From: an uncultured Chloroflexota bacterium
Lineage (GTDB): Bacteria > Chloroflexota > Anaerolineae > Aggregatilineales > Phototrophicaceae
Assembly: GCA_903864435.1 (NCBI GenBank)
Contig: CAIPFY010000274.1
Span: 1-62,313 of the forward strand
DNA length: 62,313 nucleotides
Direction: 5' to 3'
A program made the position numbers and the translations under genes. Positions 28,495 through 37,833 of this stretch are shown one piece after another. The notes beneath the pieces were generated by a model. That model saw nothing but the letters and a program-made list of their open reading frames with translations. It did not search any database and was not told the DNA's origin. Each line of letters starts with the position of its first letter. The first letter of the stretch is position 1.

Positions 28495-29099
28495 TGAGCA
28501 AGCTTACGGTTGCCATCATCGCGGGTGGCAAGAGTACCCGTATGGGCAGAGATAAAGCGTTTGTCGAACTGCTCGGCAAGCCGCTGATCGAGTCTATTCT
28601 CGCGCAGGTTTCGGCGTTAGGGCAGCAGCAGACAATTCTCGTCACTAACCAACCGGATGCCTACGCTCATCTGGGGCTGCCGATGTATGCCGATGTGTTG
28701 CCCGATAAAGGCTCGCTGGGCGGGATTTATACGGCGCTCCACTACAGTCCGACCCCGTATACCCTGACCGTCGCTTGTGATATGCCCTTCCTCAACCCCG
28801 CGCTGTTGCGTTACATGATTGGCCTGTGTGCGGACGATTCGTATGATGTGATCGTGCCGCGTGTGGAGGGCTATCCACAGGGACTGCACGCGATCTACAG
28901 CCAACGCTGTGTGGAGCCTATCCGGGCGCGGCTGGAGATGGATCGGCTGAAGGTGATCGGGTTTTACGACTCGGTGCGCGTGCGGATGCTCAATGAAGCG
29001 GAGTGGCAGCCGTTCGACCCGAAGGGGTTGTCCTTCTATAATGTCAACACGCCAGATGAACTGGCGGCGGCGCGGCGCTTGGCGGACGATTCAAAGTGA
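28494..29099 (+). CDS. mobA: Molybdenum cofactor guanylyltransferase
   Basis: 201 residues from ATG 28494, overlapping the fdhA stop by one base. The nucleotide-binding signature AIIAGGKSTRMGRDKAF is at the N-terminus, followed by DVLPDKGSLGGIYTAL and VACDMPFLNPALL. It converts Mo-molybdopterin to the guanine dinucleotide form using GTP, the cofactor needed by the preceding formate dehydrogenase. Length and motifs fit MobA. Confidence 0.93.
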   Translation: MSKLTVAIIAGGKSTRMGRDKAFVELLGKPLIESILAQVSALGQQQTILVTNQPDAYAHLGLPMYADVLPDKGSLGGIYTALHYSPTPYTLTVACDMPFLNPALLRYMIGLCADDSYDVIVPRVEGYPQGLHAIYSQRCVEPIRARLEMDRLKVIGFYDSVRVRMLNEAEWQPFDPKGLSFYNVNTPDELAAARRLADDSK

Positions 29100-30829
29100 A
29101 AACGATGCTCGACTCGATTGTTTCTGGCTATGCTGGCAAACGGCGCGAGGCGTTGCTGCCCTTGCTCTGGGAGGTGCAGACGGCCTACGGTTTCATCAGC
29201 GCGGAGGCTGTCCATGCGGTTTCGCATACGCTGCGCGTCCCGGAAGCTGATATTTATGGCGTGATCGGCTTCTACAGCCTGTTTCACGACCAACCGACTG
29301 GCGAACGCATTATCCGTGTATGCGCCGACCCGGTGTGCGGGATGCACGGGGCGGATACGTTGCTGGACGATTTGTGCCAGCGTTTGGACATTTCGTTAGG
29401 CGAGACGACGACGGACGGCCAATTCACCGTCGAACGCGCCCCCTGCTTGGGGTTGTGCGATCATGCTCCAGCGGCGCTCATCAGCCAGCGCGGACAGGGC
29501 GAAAGTGCTGTAGCGCCGATCACCAGCGCCGACAGCCTTGTGGATGGCACCCTGAGCCGTGTTGCGCCGTCCGTGATCGAAGGGGAATTGCGAGTGTTGC
29601 TGGAGGGTGTGCAGCCCGACCACGCGCAATCGTTGGCGGATTATGGCGATTATGCGGCGTTGCGGAAGGCGCTCGGCCTGTCGCCGGAAGCGGTGATCGA
29701 GGCTGTCAGCCAGTCCGGGTTGATCGGGCGGGGTGGGGCGGCATTCCCCACCGGACGCAAGTGGCAGGGCGCACGGCAGAGCGCGTCCGATGTGCGCTAC
29801 CTGATCTGCAACGCCGACGAGTCCGAACCGGGGACATTCAAAGACCGTGTGTTGCTCGAAGGCTGCCCGCACCGCCTGATCGAAGGGATTGCGATTGCCG
29901 CCTACGCTGCTGGTGCGGGGCAGGGCTATATCTTCGTGCGCGGGGAGTACCCGATGGCCTATCAACGGCTGCAAGCGGCGCTTGATGAGGCGCACGCCGC
30001 TGGTTGGCTGGGCGAGAATGTGTTGGGGACGGGGTTCTCGCTGCACATCGAACTGCGGCGCGGGGCAGGGGCGTACATCTGCGGCGAGGAAACGGCGCTG
30101 TTTGAGGCCATCGAGGGCAAACGGGGCTTCCCACGCATCAAGCCGCCCTATCCGACGGTGGCGGGATTGTTCGGCAAACCGACGGTGGTGAACAATGTCG
30201 AAACGTTGTGCGCCGTCCCGGACATCATCGCCAACGGCGCAGAACATTTCCGTAATCGGGGGACAAAAGACAGCGCGGGCAGCAAATTGGTGTCCGTCAG
30301 CGGTCATGTGCGTCGCCCCGGCGTTTACGAGATATTGCCCGGTCTACCGCTGCGGCAGCTTCTGGAGGAACAGTGCGGCGGGGTGGAGGGTAGGCTTCAG
30401 GCGGTGCTGATGGGCGGTGCGTCGGGGACATTCCTCATGCCGGACGAGTTAGACACACCGCTGACGTTTGAGAACCTGCGCGCCATCGGCAGCACGTTCG
30501 GCTCCGGCGCGGTGATGGTCTTTAACGACACGGTGGATATGCGGGATGTGCTGACGCGCTTGGCGCATTTCTTCCAGCACGAAAGCTGCGGCAAGTGCTT
30601 CCCCTGCCAACTGGGTACGCAGCGCCAACTCGAAATCTTGAAACGCACACCGTTGCCGGGGGATACACAACGATTGCACGATATTGGCAGGACGATGACC
30701 GAAGCCTCGCTGTGCGGGTTGGGGCAAACGGCGGCATCTGCCATCCTGAGCGCAATGAAAAAACTGCCCGACGTATTCGATAGGGACACGCATGATGGAC
30801 ACCAGCAAGACAATCACGCTGACCATTGA
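29096..30829 (+). CDS. Fused NuoE-NuoF-like subunit of formate dehydrogenase (NADH/FMN-binding)
   Basis: 577 residues, GTG start overlapping mobA. Residues about 1-150 are NuoE-like (thioredoxin fold) with [2Fe-2S] ligands in CADPVC and CLGLC. The rest is NuoF-like: FMN/NADH site [39 protein letters not shown], and the [4Fe-4S] site [12 protein letters not shown] plus LCGLGQ. In FdsABG-type formate dehydrogenases these are two proteins (FdsG and FdsB); here they are fused. It passes electrons from formate oxidation to NAD. The extreme C-terminus overlaps the next gene by 38 bases. Confidence 0.93.
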   Translation: MKTMLDSIVSGYAGKRREALLPLLWEVQTAYGFISAEAVHAVSHTLRVPEADIYGVIGFYSLFHDQPTGERIIRVCADPVCGMHGADTLLDDLCQRLDISLGETTTDGQFTVERAPCLGLCDHAPAALISQRGQGESAVAPITSADSLVDGTLSRVAPSVIEGELRVLLEGVQPDHAQSLADYGDYAALRKALGLSPEAVIEAVSQSGLIGRGGAAFPTGRKWQGARQSASDVRYLICNADESEPGTFKDRVLLEGCPHRLIEGIAIAAYAAGAGQGYIFVRGEYPMAYQRLQAALDEAHAAGWLGENVLGTGFSLHIELRRGAGAYICGEETALFEAIEGKRGFPRIKPPYPTVAGLFGKPTVVNNVETLCAVPDIIANGAEHFRNRGTKDSAGSKLVSVSGHVRRPGVYEILPGLPLRQLLEEQCGGVEGRLQAVLMGGASGTFLMPDELDTPLTFENLRAIGSTFGSGAVMVFNDTVDMRDVLTRLAHFFQHESCGKCFPCQLGTQRQLEILKRTPLPGDTQRLHDIGRTMTEASLCGLGQTAASAILSAMKKLPDVFDRDTHDGHQQDNHADH

Positions 30830-31505
30830 CGGGCAGGAAGTCACCGTCCCGGAAGGCACGACTCTGCTAGAGGCGGCACGCCAACTGGGGAGCGATGTGC
30901 CGGTCATCTGCTATCACGAGGCGACGACTTCTAACGGGCTGTGCCGCATCTGCGTAGTGGATGTCAACGGCGGGCGCGTGCTTCAGCCGGCGTGTGTGGC
31001 GGCGTGTCAGGCGGGCGCGGCGGTTTCCACCCGCAACGGACGGGTGGAGCGCAGTCGCCGCACCATCCTCGAAATGCTCAACTCGGCAGTGGATTTGAGC
31101 GCCGCGCCGGAGATCGGCGCACTGATGACGGACTATCAGGCCGACCCGCAACGTTTCCCGGAAGCCGCCGCCCGCGATCACGAGTTGATGGACGACAATC
31201 CGTTTTATGTACGTGACTACAGCCAGTGCGTCCTGTGCTGGCGCTGCGTGCAGGTGTGCGGGAGCGACGCGCAGTACACCTTCGCGCTGACGTTGGACGG
31301 ACGTGGCTATGATACGCACGTTTCGACAGCGTTTAGTATTCCGATGACCGAATCGCCATGCGTGTTTTGCGGGCAGTGCATTGGCGTATGCCCAACCGGG
31401 GCGCTGAAACCTAAGATCGAATGGGGGCTGGAAAAAGGACTCAGCCACGACGAAATCCGCCAGATGACGCGCCAGAAACGCCGGCGCAAGCATATGGACG
31501 AGTGA
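30792..31505 (+). CDS. NuoG/HoxU-like iron-sulfur subunit of formate dehydrogenase
   Basis: 237 residues, starting inside the previous gene. A plant-type [2Fe-2S] ferredoxin domain has Cys40, Cys51, Cys54 and Cys68. Two [4Fe-4S] clusters are supplied by [11 protein letters not shown] and [14 protein letters not shown] in the C-terminal half. Between them, where NuoG, HoxU and FdsA normally carry a His plus three Cys cluster, the sequence reads [16 protein letters not shown] with no His or Cys, so that cluster is absent. This is the N-terminal electron-transfer part of FdsA encoded as a separate protein. Confidence 0.88.
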   Translation: MMDTSKTITLTIDGQEVTVPEGTTLLEAARQLGSDVPVICYHEATTSNGLCRICVVDVNGGRVLQPACVAACQAGAAVSTRNGRVERSRRTILEMLNSAVDLSAAPEIGALMTDYQADPQRFPEAAARDHELMDDNPFYVRDYSQCVLCWRCVQVCGSDAQYTFALTLDGRGYDTHVSTAFSIPMTESPCVFCGQCIGVCPTGALKPKIEWGLEKGLSHDEIRQMTRQKRRRKHMDE

Positions 31506-31517
31506 GGACGGTTTCCC

Positions 31518-32351
31518 ATGACCGACTCCGAACGCGGTGTCCTCGCGCACCGTTACTGGCTGATCGAAGGCGACCACGCCGAGGCGGTGGATGGCGGCGT
31601 GATCGAGGAGACGCTGCTCGCCATCTATGTGAACGGACAGGAACTGGCGACGGTCATGTGCAGCCCGCTTGACCAAGAGGCGCTGGCGGTCGGGTTTCTG
31701 TACAACGAAGGCGTGATTGACTCGATGGCGGAGATCGGCTTGGTGCAGAAAAATGTGGTGGGGACGACGGTGGATGTGCTGCTGACACATAGCGATTTCA
31801 AGCCGCCGCGCCGCATGGTTCTCACCTCCGGCTGTGGCGGGGGAATCACGCTGCAATACCTGACCGGGGCGCACCCGCCGCTGGAAAGCAATTATGTGAC
31901 GACACCCGCTGTCATCCGGCAACGGATGCGCGATTTGCAGGGGGCAGCGCAGCTTTACAACCGGGTGCGCGGGGTGCATACGGCACTCCTCGCGGACGAA
32001 GCGCAGATGCGGGTGAGCGCAGAGGACATCGGGCGACACAACGCGGTGGATAAGATTACCGGGAAGGCGCTGCAAGCGGGGATGGATACAACCGACTGCC
32101 AGCTGCTGACTAGCGGGCGCATCAGTTCGGAGATGCTGACCAAAGCCCGCCGGATGCGTATTCCCGTCGTGGTCAGCCGCACCGCGCCGACTAGCGTGGC
32201 GGTCAAACTGGCACAGGCGTGGCGCATCTGCATTGTCGGCTATGTCCGGCAGGGCGGGATGCGCGTCTATACCCATCCGCAGCGCCTCGGACTGGATGAA
32301 CATGCGCTGCCCATCGCTGCGGCGGCGCGCACGTCTGATGATGAAGAATGA
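31518..32351 (+). CDS. fdhD: Formate dehydrogenase accessory sulfurtransferase
   Basis: 277 residues with the FdhD fold signatures ALAVGFLYNEGVI, RMVLTSGCGGGI and GVHTAL...AEDIGRHNAVDKI. FdhD transfers sulfur from a desulfurase to the Mo-bisMGD cofactor, making formate dehydrogenase active. The conserved loop holds one cysteine (Cys106, in SGCGGG) instead of the CxxC pair of the Escherichia coli protein; some family members have this single-Cys form. It lies 12 bases after the iron-sulfur subunit, in the same operon. Confidence 0.93.
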   Translation: MTDSERGVLAHRYWLIEGDHAEAVDGGVIEETLLAIYVNGQELATVMCSPLDQEALAVGFLYNEGVIDSMAEIGLVQKNVVGTTVDVLLTHSDFKPPRRMVLTSGCGGGITLQYLTGAHPPLESNYVTTPAVIRQRMRDLQGAAQLYNRVRGVHTALLADEAQMRVSAEDIGRHNAVDKITGKALQAGMDTTDCQLLTSGRISSEMLTKARRMRIPVVVSRTAPTSVAVKLAQAWRICIVGYVRQGGMRVYTHPQRLGLDEHALPIAAAARTSDDEE

Positions 32352-32360
32352 TGCTAGACC

Positions 32361-33602
32361 GTGACTACCGATTCTGAGTTTTTCAAAGTGCTGCCGGTTG
32401 AGGAGGCGCTGGCGCGGCTATTCGCACAGTGGCACCACCGCGTCATCCCGGAATCGCTCGATGTGCGTCAAGCGTCGGGGCGAACGCTGGCAGAAGCGGT
32501 GTATTCGCCGTGTGCGTTGCCGGCGTTCCGGCGTAGCACAATGGACGGCTACGCGGTGCGGGCGGCGGATACGCATGGCGCGTCGCAATCGCTGCCTGCG
32601 ATGCTGCGCGTCACAGGGCGGGTTGTGATGGGCGAACCTGCCGAAATGCCCATCGAGCGTGGTCAGGCGGTGGAGATTCACACGGGCGGGATGCTGCCCC
32701 CGGACGCGGATGCGGTGGTGATGGTCGAAAAGACACAGACCTTTGGCGAGAACATGATCGAAGTCATGTCGCCTGTCGCGCCGGGTGAAAATGTGGTTGA
32801 TGTCGGTGAAGATATGTTGCGCGGCGATGTGATCCTCCGCGCAGGCCAGCGGGTGCGCCCACAGGACATCGGCGGGTTGCTGGCGGTGGGCGTGCTGAGG
32901 GTCATGGTGGCGGCACGTCCGCGCATCGGCGTGCTGAGTTGCGGTGACGAACTGGTTGCGCCGGAAGAAACACCGCAACCGGGGCAAATCCGCGACATCA
33001 ACGCCTACATGCTGGCGGCGCTGATTGAGCAGGTGGGCGGTGTGCCGGTCTTGCTGGGAATCGCACGCGATACACTTGACGATTACCGGACGCGGGCGCA
33101 GGACGGCTTGGAAAGCTGCGATATGCTGGTGCTGACCGCCGGAAGTTCGGTATCCAGCCGCGATCTGACCCGCACGGTCATCGAGAGCCTCGGCGCACCC
33201 GGCATCTTGCAGCACGGGCTGGCGGTCAAACCGGGCAAGCCAACGATACTCGCGCTGTGTGACGGCAAACCGGTGATCGGGCTACCGGGGAATCCGGTTT
33301 CGGCGCTGCTGGTCGCCCGACAGATTGTTTGCCCGATCATCCGGCGCTGGTTGGGGGTGGCGGCAGAAGCGCCCGCCCGCATACAGGCGATACTCAGCGC
33401 CAATATCGTCTCGACCACTGGACGACTGGACACGATTCCTGTGCGGTTGATTCAAAACGGCGATCAACTTCTGGCGGAGCCGGTATTCGGGAAGTCGAAT
33501 CTGATCTATACGCTGATTCACGCCGATGGGCTGATGGATGTGCCACTGAATAGCGGCGGACTGAAGGCAGGGACGCTGGTGGAGGTTGAACGCTTCGTAT
33601 GA
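32361..33602 (+). CDS. moeA: Molybdopterin molybdenumtransferase
   Basis: 413 residues, GTG start. MoeA landmarks are STMDGYAVRAADT, PPDADAVVMVEKT, GENVVDVGEDML, the central MoCF domain (GVLSCGDELV, TAGSSVSSRDLT) and AVKPGKPTILALCDGKPVIGLPGNPVS. It inserts molybdate into adenylated molybdopterin. The last bases overlap the start of a second MoeA-like gene (ATGA). Confidence 0.93.
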   Translation: MTTDSEFFKVLPVEEALARLFAQWHHRVIPESLDVRQASGRTLAEAVYSPCALPAFRRSTMDGYAVRAADTHGASQSLPAMLRVTGRVVMGEPAEMPIERGQAVEIHTGGMLPPDADAVVMVEKTQTFGENMIEVMSPVAPGENVVDVGEDMLRGDVILRAGQRVRPQDIGGLLAVGVLRVMVAARPRIGVLSCGDELVAPEETPQPGQIRDINAYMLAALIEQVGGVPVLLGIARDTLDDYRTRAQDGLESCDMLVLTAGSSVSSRDLTRTVIESLGAPGILQHGLAVKPGKPTILALCDGKPVIGLPGNPVSALLVARQIVCPIIRRWLGVAAEAPARIQAILSANIVSTTGRLDTIPVRLIQNGDQLLAEPVFGKSNLIYTLIHADGLMDVPLNSGGLKAGTLVEVERFV

Positions 33603-35509
33603 GTGAACGCAACATTTACCTTGAGGACATTCCGCTAGAGGATGCGCTGGCACGGCTGGCGGACGTGTTGCGCCTGTGCCAGTGCGAGTCGCCGCTGGCG
33701 GGGGAGGCGGTATCACTCACGGATGCGCTCAACCGCGTGACGGCGGAGGCGGTGTATGCGCGTCTGTCGTCGCCACACTACCATTCGGCGGCGATGGATG
33801 GCTACGCAGTGCGTGCTGAGGACACGTATGGCGCTACCGAAACGCGCCCCTTGTTGCTGGCGGTGGGCCGTCAGGCGCTGGCGGTCAATACGGGCGACCC
33901 GCTGCCGCCGGGGATGAATGCCGTCATCATGGTGGAGGATGTGCAAGAACTGGCGGATGCGCGGATTGCGATTCGCGCCGCTGTTGCACCGTATCAGCAT
34001 GTCCGGGCGATGGGCGAGGATATGGTGGCGACGGAACTGGTGTTACCTGCCAACCACCGCTTGCGCCCGTTTGACCTCGGTGCGCTGGCAGGCTGTGGCT
34101 ACCATGCGGTACAGGTGCGGCGGCAACCTTCTGTCGTCATCATCCCCACCGGTAGCGAACTGATTCCACCGGGGCGTGAACCCGCGCCCGGTCAGATCAT
34201 TGAGTACAACAGTCTGGTACTGCGGGCGCAGGTGATCGAGGCGGGCGGGAAGGCGAAAATCGCAGACATCATGCCGGATGACCGCATCCAACTGCGTGAG
34301 GCGCTAAAACAAGCGGTTGAGGAGCGTCCCGATCTGGTTCTGGTGTTGTCGGGGTCGTCGGCGGGCAGCCGGGACTTCACCGCGCACACCATCCGCGAGG
34401 TGGGGAAGTTGCTGGTACACGGTGTCGCCGTCAGGCCGGGGCATCCGGTGATTATCGGCCTCGTCGGGGATACGCCTGTGATTGGCGTACCGGGCTATCC
34501 GGTCAGCGCCGCACTGACGGGCGAGATTTTTGTGCAGCCACTCATCCGGCGCTGGCTGGGGGCGCAAGAATCGCCGCCTGTGACGGTGAACGCCACGTTG
34601 ACGCGCAAGCTGACCTCGCCCATCGGGGATGACGATTTTGTGCGAGTGACGCTGGCGCAAGTGGGTGAACGTTTGCTGGCCGCGCCACTCAGCCGGGGGG
34701 CGGGGGTGATTACGTCGCTGGTGCGGGCCGATGGCATCGCCCACATTCCGCGCTTCAGCGAAGGGATGGATGCGGGCAAGGCGGTATCGGTGCGCCTGTA
34801 TCGCCCGATGGTGGAGATCGTTCGGAGCGTTCTGGCAATCGGCAGCCATGACCCGATGCTCGATTTGCTGGCGCAATTCATGGCGGAACGCGGGCAGCGG
34901 TTTGTCTCGGCGAACGTGGGTTCAATGGGCGGGTTGGTCGCGCTGCGCCGCAACGAGGCACACCTCGCGGGTATTCATCTGCTCGACCCGGAGACGGGCG
35001 ATTACAACCTGTCGTATATCCGTGAGCATTTGCCGGATGTGCCGGTGCGTCTGGTGACGTTCGCGCACCGCGAACAGGGGTTGATGGTGGCAGACGGCAA
35101 TCCGCTGGCGGTGGAATCGCTGGATGATCTCACACGCCTACGCTTCGTCAATCGGCAACGCGGCGCAGGTACACGCCTGCTGCTGGATTACGAACTCAAG
35201 CAGCGCGGGATTGCGCCGGAAGCGGTCAACGGCTATGAGCGCGAGGAATTCACGCATCTGGCGGCGGCGGCGGCGGTGGCCTCCGGCGTGGTGGACTGCG
35301 CTCTGGGTGTGCGGAGCGCGGCGCAGTCGCTCGGCCTCGCGTTCATTCCGGTGGGTTGGGAGCGTTACGACCTGTGTATTCCGGTGGCGCATGAGGGGCA
35401 TCCGGGCGTGGTGGCGCTGCTCGACCTGCTGCACGATGACCGCTTCAAACACGCGCTGGGGCAGCAACCGGGGTATGACACCCGCGCAACCGGAGCGTGG
35501 CAGATGTGA
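33599..35509 (+). CDS. MoeA fused to a periplasmic-binding-protein-like domain
   Basis: 636 residues. Residues about 1-400 are a second MoeA (SAAMDGYAVRAEDT, PTGSELIPPG, LSGSSAGSRDFT, GVAVRPGHPVIIGLVGDTPVIGVPGYPVS). Residues about 405-620 form a PBP-like substrate-binding domain (IGSHDPMLDLLAQF, NVGSMGGLVALRRNEAHLAGIHLLD, VNRQRGAGTRLLLD, VASGVVDCALGV). Such MoeA-PBP fusions are known; the PBP part may bind molybdate or tungstate, or act as a sensor. Next to a plain MoeA, it suggests one acts on molybdenum and the other on tungsten or on a regulatory step. It is the last gene of the operon. Confidence 0.9.
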   Translation: MSERNIYLEDIPLEDALARLADVLRLCQCESPLAGEAVSLTDALNRVTAEAVYARLSSPHYHSAAMDGYAVRAEDTYGATETRPLLLAVGRQALAVNTGDPLPPGMNAVIMVEDVQELADARIAIRAAVAPYQHVRAMGEDMVATELVLPANHRLRPFDLGALAGCGYHAVQVRRQPSVVIIPTGSELIPPGREPAPGQIIEYNSLVLRAQVIEAGGKAKIADIMPDDRIQLREALKQAVEERPDLVLVLSGSSAGSRDFTAHTIREVGKLLVHGVAVRPGHPVIIGLVGDTPVIGVPGYPVSAALTGEIFVQPLIRRWLGAQESPPVTVNATLTRKLTSPIGDDDFVRVTLAQVGERLLAAPLSRGAGVITSLVRADGIAHIPRFSEGMDAGKAVSVRLYRPMVEIVRSVLAIGSHDPMLDLLAQFMAERGQRFVSANVGSMGGLVALRRNEAHLAGIHLLDPETGDYNLSYIREHLPDVPVRLVTFAHREQGLMVADGNPLAVESLDDLTRLRFVNRQRGAGTRLLLDYELKQRGIAPEAVNGYEREEFTHLAAAAAVASGVVDCALGVRSAAQSLGLAFIPVGWERYDLCIPVAHEGHPGVVALLDLLHDDRFKHALGQQPGYDTRATGAWQM

Positions 35510-35690
35510 GGCGCAGGGCAGATGCTTCGCGGTAGGTGGGATGATCGAATCGCTGCCCGATAGCTTCTCTCATCCGTAATCCGAAACATGCTGATGTGAC
35601 CGGGAAACCATTTCCGTTTGGTGTGCAAACTGGTGCGGGAAATTTTCTATTCACCGCATTGCGATTAAGCTATAAAAACCTCCTAATTCC

Positions 35691-35699
35691 TGTTATAAT
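35691..35699 (+). promoter_or_regulatory. Extended -10 promoter for the SDR gene
   Basis: TGTTATAAT contains a TG one base before a consensus TATAAT (35694-35699). No good -35 box is seen, as is usual for extended -10 promoters. It would give an mRNA leader of about 155 bases. Confidence 0.5.
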
Positions 35700-35720
35700 G
35701 CTAATGAAGATGTTAGATTT

Positions 35721-35790
35721 TGAGCCGAGATTCCTGATTTCATCCTCAATAACCGCCGCTGGCTCACCTAATAAGGGGACTGAGCCTTTT
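35721..35790 (+). promoter_or_regulatory. Possible attenuator with mutually exclusive hairpins
   Basis: TGAGCC (35721-35726) and TGAGCC (35781-35786) can each pair with the same GGCTCA (35761-35766). The second pairing is followed by TTTTCCTT and would act as a weak terminator, the first as an antiterminator. Stems are only six bases, so this is tentative. Confidence 0.35.
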
Positions 35791-35861
35791 CCTTACTGGC
35801 GTAGCATGTAGACCAGTACCTGTTCTTATCATCCTGAAAGAGCGAATTGCGGTGACAACTT

Positions 35862-37343
35862 ATGAATAACATTTCACCTTCGGAGACTCCCTACATACTC
35901 ATAACAGGTGTGACGGGCTATATCGGCGGAAGACTCGTTCTATCGTTTCTAGAGGCGGGTTATCGGGTGCGGGTTATGGTGCGTGATCCGATCCGGTTAC
36001 AAGGACGCTCATGGATAACCCAAGTTGATGTTGTGCAGGCCGACGTACTACAACCCGATACACTGGATGCAGCACTCGTGGGGATTGATGTTGCTTATTA
36101 TCTCATTCATAGTATGCGCGGCGGGGAGAACTTTCATGAACAGGACATCCGCGCAGCGCGTAACTTTGGTGCCGCAGCAGCGCGTCAGGGGGTAAAACGA
36201 ATCATCTATCTGGGTGGTTTGGGGGATGCGACCACTGAGCTATCACAACATCTGCGGTCACGTCAACAAACAGGTGACGCATTGCGCGAGTGCAGCGTTC
36301 CAGTCACAGAATTTCGTGCCGGAGTCATTGTTGGTTCGGGCAGCCTGTCGTTCGAGATGATCCGGTATCTGACCGAGCGTGTCCCTATCATGGTTTGTCC
36401 GCGTTGGGTTTTTACACGCATTCAGCCGATTGGCGTGCGTGACACGCTGAACTATCTGGTCAGTGCTGTGAATACACCAGAGAGTGCGGGACAAATCATT
36501 GAAATTGGTGGGGCAGAGGTCATGACCTACCGCGATATGATGTTTGGCTATGCAAGCATTCGCGGGTTGCGTCGCTATATGATTCCTGTACCCGTACTTA
36601 CGCCCCATCTATCGTCATACTGGGTACACTGGGTGACTCCTATCCCCAGCGATATTGCTCGTCCACTGATTGAAGGGCTGCGTAATGAAGTCATCGTGCA
36701 TAATGATGTCGCCCGCAAACTTTTCCCGAATATTCAGCCGGGGACATTTGCAGTAGCAGTCAGCCAAGCACTGGATAACCTAAATGCCAGTGAAGTTGAA
36801 ACGAGCTGGGCAGATGCACTGGTGAGCAGCCAACCTGATCGCTTACCCGCTGTGTTGTCCACGCATGAAGGTATGTTCCTCGAACAGCGGCAGGAACTTG
36901 TTCAGGCGACACCAAGCGCCGTGTTTCAAGCCTTTACCAGCCTCGGCGGTGATAATGGCTGGCTGTATTTCAATTGGGCATGGTATTTAAGAGGGCTATT
37001 AGATCGTCTGGTCGGTGGCGTTGGACTACGACGTGGACGGCGACACCCAACAGAACTGCGTGTCGGAGATGCGCTTGATTTCTGGCGTGTTGAAGCTGTG
37101 GAACCGGACAGGTTACTGCGGTTGCGTGCTGAGATGAAAGTGCCCGGACTGGCGTGGCTGCAATTTAAGGCAGAACCACGCAAGGACGGTACTACGCAGA
37201 TCACCCAGACGGCATTTTTCGCGTCTAAAGGGCTATTTGGGCTGTTGTATTGGTATGGATTGTACCCACTGCACAGCTTGATTTTCTCCGGCATGATCCG
37301 CAAACTGGGACAACGCGCCATGAAACTGACACAGCACACATAA
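35862..37343 (+). CDS. NAD(P)-binding SDR-family oxidoreductase with C-terminal DUF2867 domain
   Basis: 493 residues. A Rossmann N-terminus (YILITGVTGYIGGRLVLSFLEAGYRVRVMVRD) belongs to the atypical SDR/NmrA-like group. The active-site region is non-canonical, as in YbjT-type proteins. Residues about 330-490 match DUF2867 (GWLYFNWAWYLRGLLDRLVGGVG, LRVGDALDFWRVEAVE, AEMKVPGLAWLQF), an SRPBCC-like fold that may bind a lipid or other hydrophobic ligand. Substrate is unknown. It is transcribed alone and convergently with the hyp operon remnant. Confidence 0.85.
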   Translation: MNNISPSETPYILITGVTGYIGGRLVLSFLEAGYRVRVMVRDPIRLQGRSWITQVDVVQADVLQPDTLDAALVGIDVAYYLIHSMRGGENFHEQDIRAARNFGAAAARQGVKRIIYLGGLGDATTELSQHLRSRQQTGDALRECSVPVTEFRAGVIVGSGSLSFEMIRYLTERVPIMVCPRWVFTRIQPIGVRDTLNYLVSAVNTPESAGQIIEIGGAEVMTYRDMMFGYASIRGLRRYMIPVPVLTPHLSSYWVHWVTPIPSDIARPLIEGLRNEVIVHNDVARKLFPNIQPGTFAVAVSQALDNLNASEVETSWADALVSSQPDRLPAVLSTHEGMFLEQRQELVQATPSAVFQAFTSLGGDNGWLYFNWAWYLRGLLDRLVGGVGLRRGRRHPTELRVGDALDFWRVEAVEPDRLLRLRAEMKVPGLAWLQFKAEPRKDGTTQITQTAFFASKGLFGLLYWYGLYPLHSLIFSGMIRKLGQRAMKLTQHT

Positions 37344-37383
37344 CTTTTTGCTTTAGTTAGTGGCTGTGTTTGGGTAGGATTTC

Positions 37384-37407
37384 CCCTAGAGGGTAACACC
37401 TCTAGGG
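37384..37407. terminator. Hairpin between convergent genes
   Basis: CCCTAGAGG (37384-37392) pairs with CCTCTAGGG (37399-37407) around six bases. The stem is strong and sits between convergent transcription units, but has no T-run. Confidence 0.5.
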
Positions 37408-37467
37408 AATGGTATCCTGCCTTATTCATAACGGACGTAATCATGTAACGGCTGAGATGCTTCTGGC

Positions 37468-37761
37468 TTATACCGTTATGGGATTGTCCATCACCTGATC
37501 GAGGATTAATTCGCCAACGCCGCTTTGATACAGCCACAGTCCATTGGTTTGCCCCCAGCTTCCCGGTCAGCCGAAAACCGGATGCCATCAGCGAAAGCGA
37601 ATAGCCATCCGAATCGAGTATGGGCAGTGTGTTCGGACGGTAATCAAAAGCAGGGATAATCAAATCAGCTTGTTCCAGCAAGATTGAAATATCGGCTGAG
37701 TTATTCTGTCCAGTACGATCGAGCAGTATCAAGCGCACCCGTTTTTCTTGATGAACGGGGA
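37468..37761 (-). pseudogene. C-terminal remnant of an FAD/NAD(P)-binding oxidoreductase
   Basis: On the minus strand the frame near 37760 encodes ILLEQADLIIPAFDYRPNTLPILDSDG and LSLMASGFRLTG. In another frame it then continues as GQTNGLWLYQSGVGELIL up to the stop at 37468. Both pieces fit the C-terminal part of FAD-dependent pyridine-nucleotide oxidoreductases (ATGYRP..LPI..DG; GQTNGLWLYQ). The frameshift lies near a C-run at 37552-37556. The N-terminal FAD domain is missing, and the fragment abuts the truncated hypD. Confidence 0.6.
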
Positions 37762-37821
37762 CTATTCCCAAAACAGGCGTTTCGCCAGATCGGGGTCGCG
37801 GAATTCATCCAGATATTTCAT
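37762..37821 (-). pseudogene. hypD: Truncated hypD (19 codons)
   Basis: ATG 37821, behind GAGGAT, starts MKYLDEFRDPDLAKRLFWE and meets TAG at 37764-37762. The first 16 residues are the typical N-terminus of HypD, the iron-sulfur scaffold that with HypC builds the Fe(CN)2CO unit of [NiFe] hydrogenases; the full protein is about 370 residues. It lies 12 bases after hypC, the usual hypF-hypC-hypD order, so the gene was cut here and joined to the oxidoreductase remnant. Confidence 0.85.
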
Positions 37822-37833
37822 GATTGATCCTCG

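Larger units (their letters stand above)
35510..35861. other. Intergenic leader region
   Basis: About 350 bases between the MoeA-PBP gene and the SDR gene. It has no convincing gene but contains an extended -10 promoter and alternative hairpins, listed separately. Confidence 0.5.

Noticed and set aside
30867..32303. A 478-codon open frame on the minus strand
   Set aside because: It lies opposite the iron-sulfur subunit and fdhD, which have clear family motifs; its own translation shows no known domain and is a by-product of GC-rich codon use.
35596..35811. A 71-codon plus-strand open frame before the SDR gene
   Set aside because: No family resemblance or ribosome binding site, and it spans the proposed promoter and leader hairpins.
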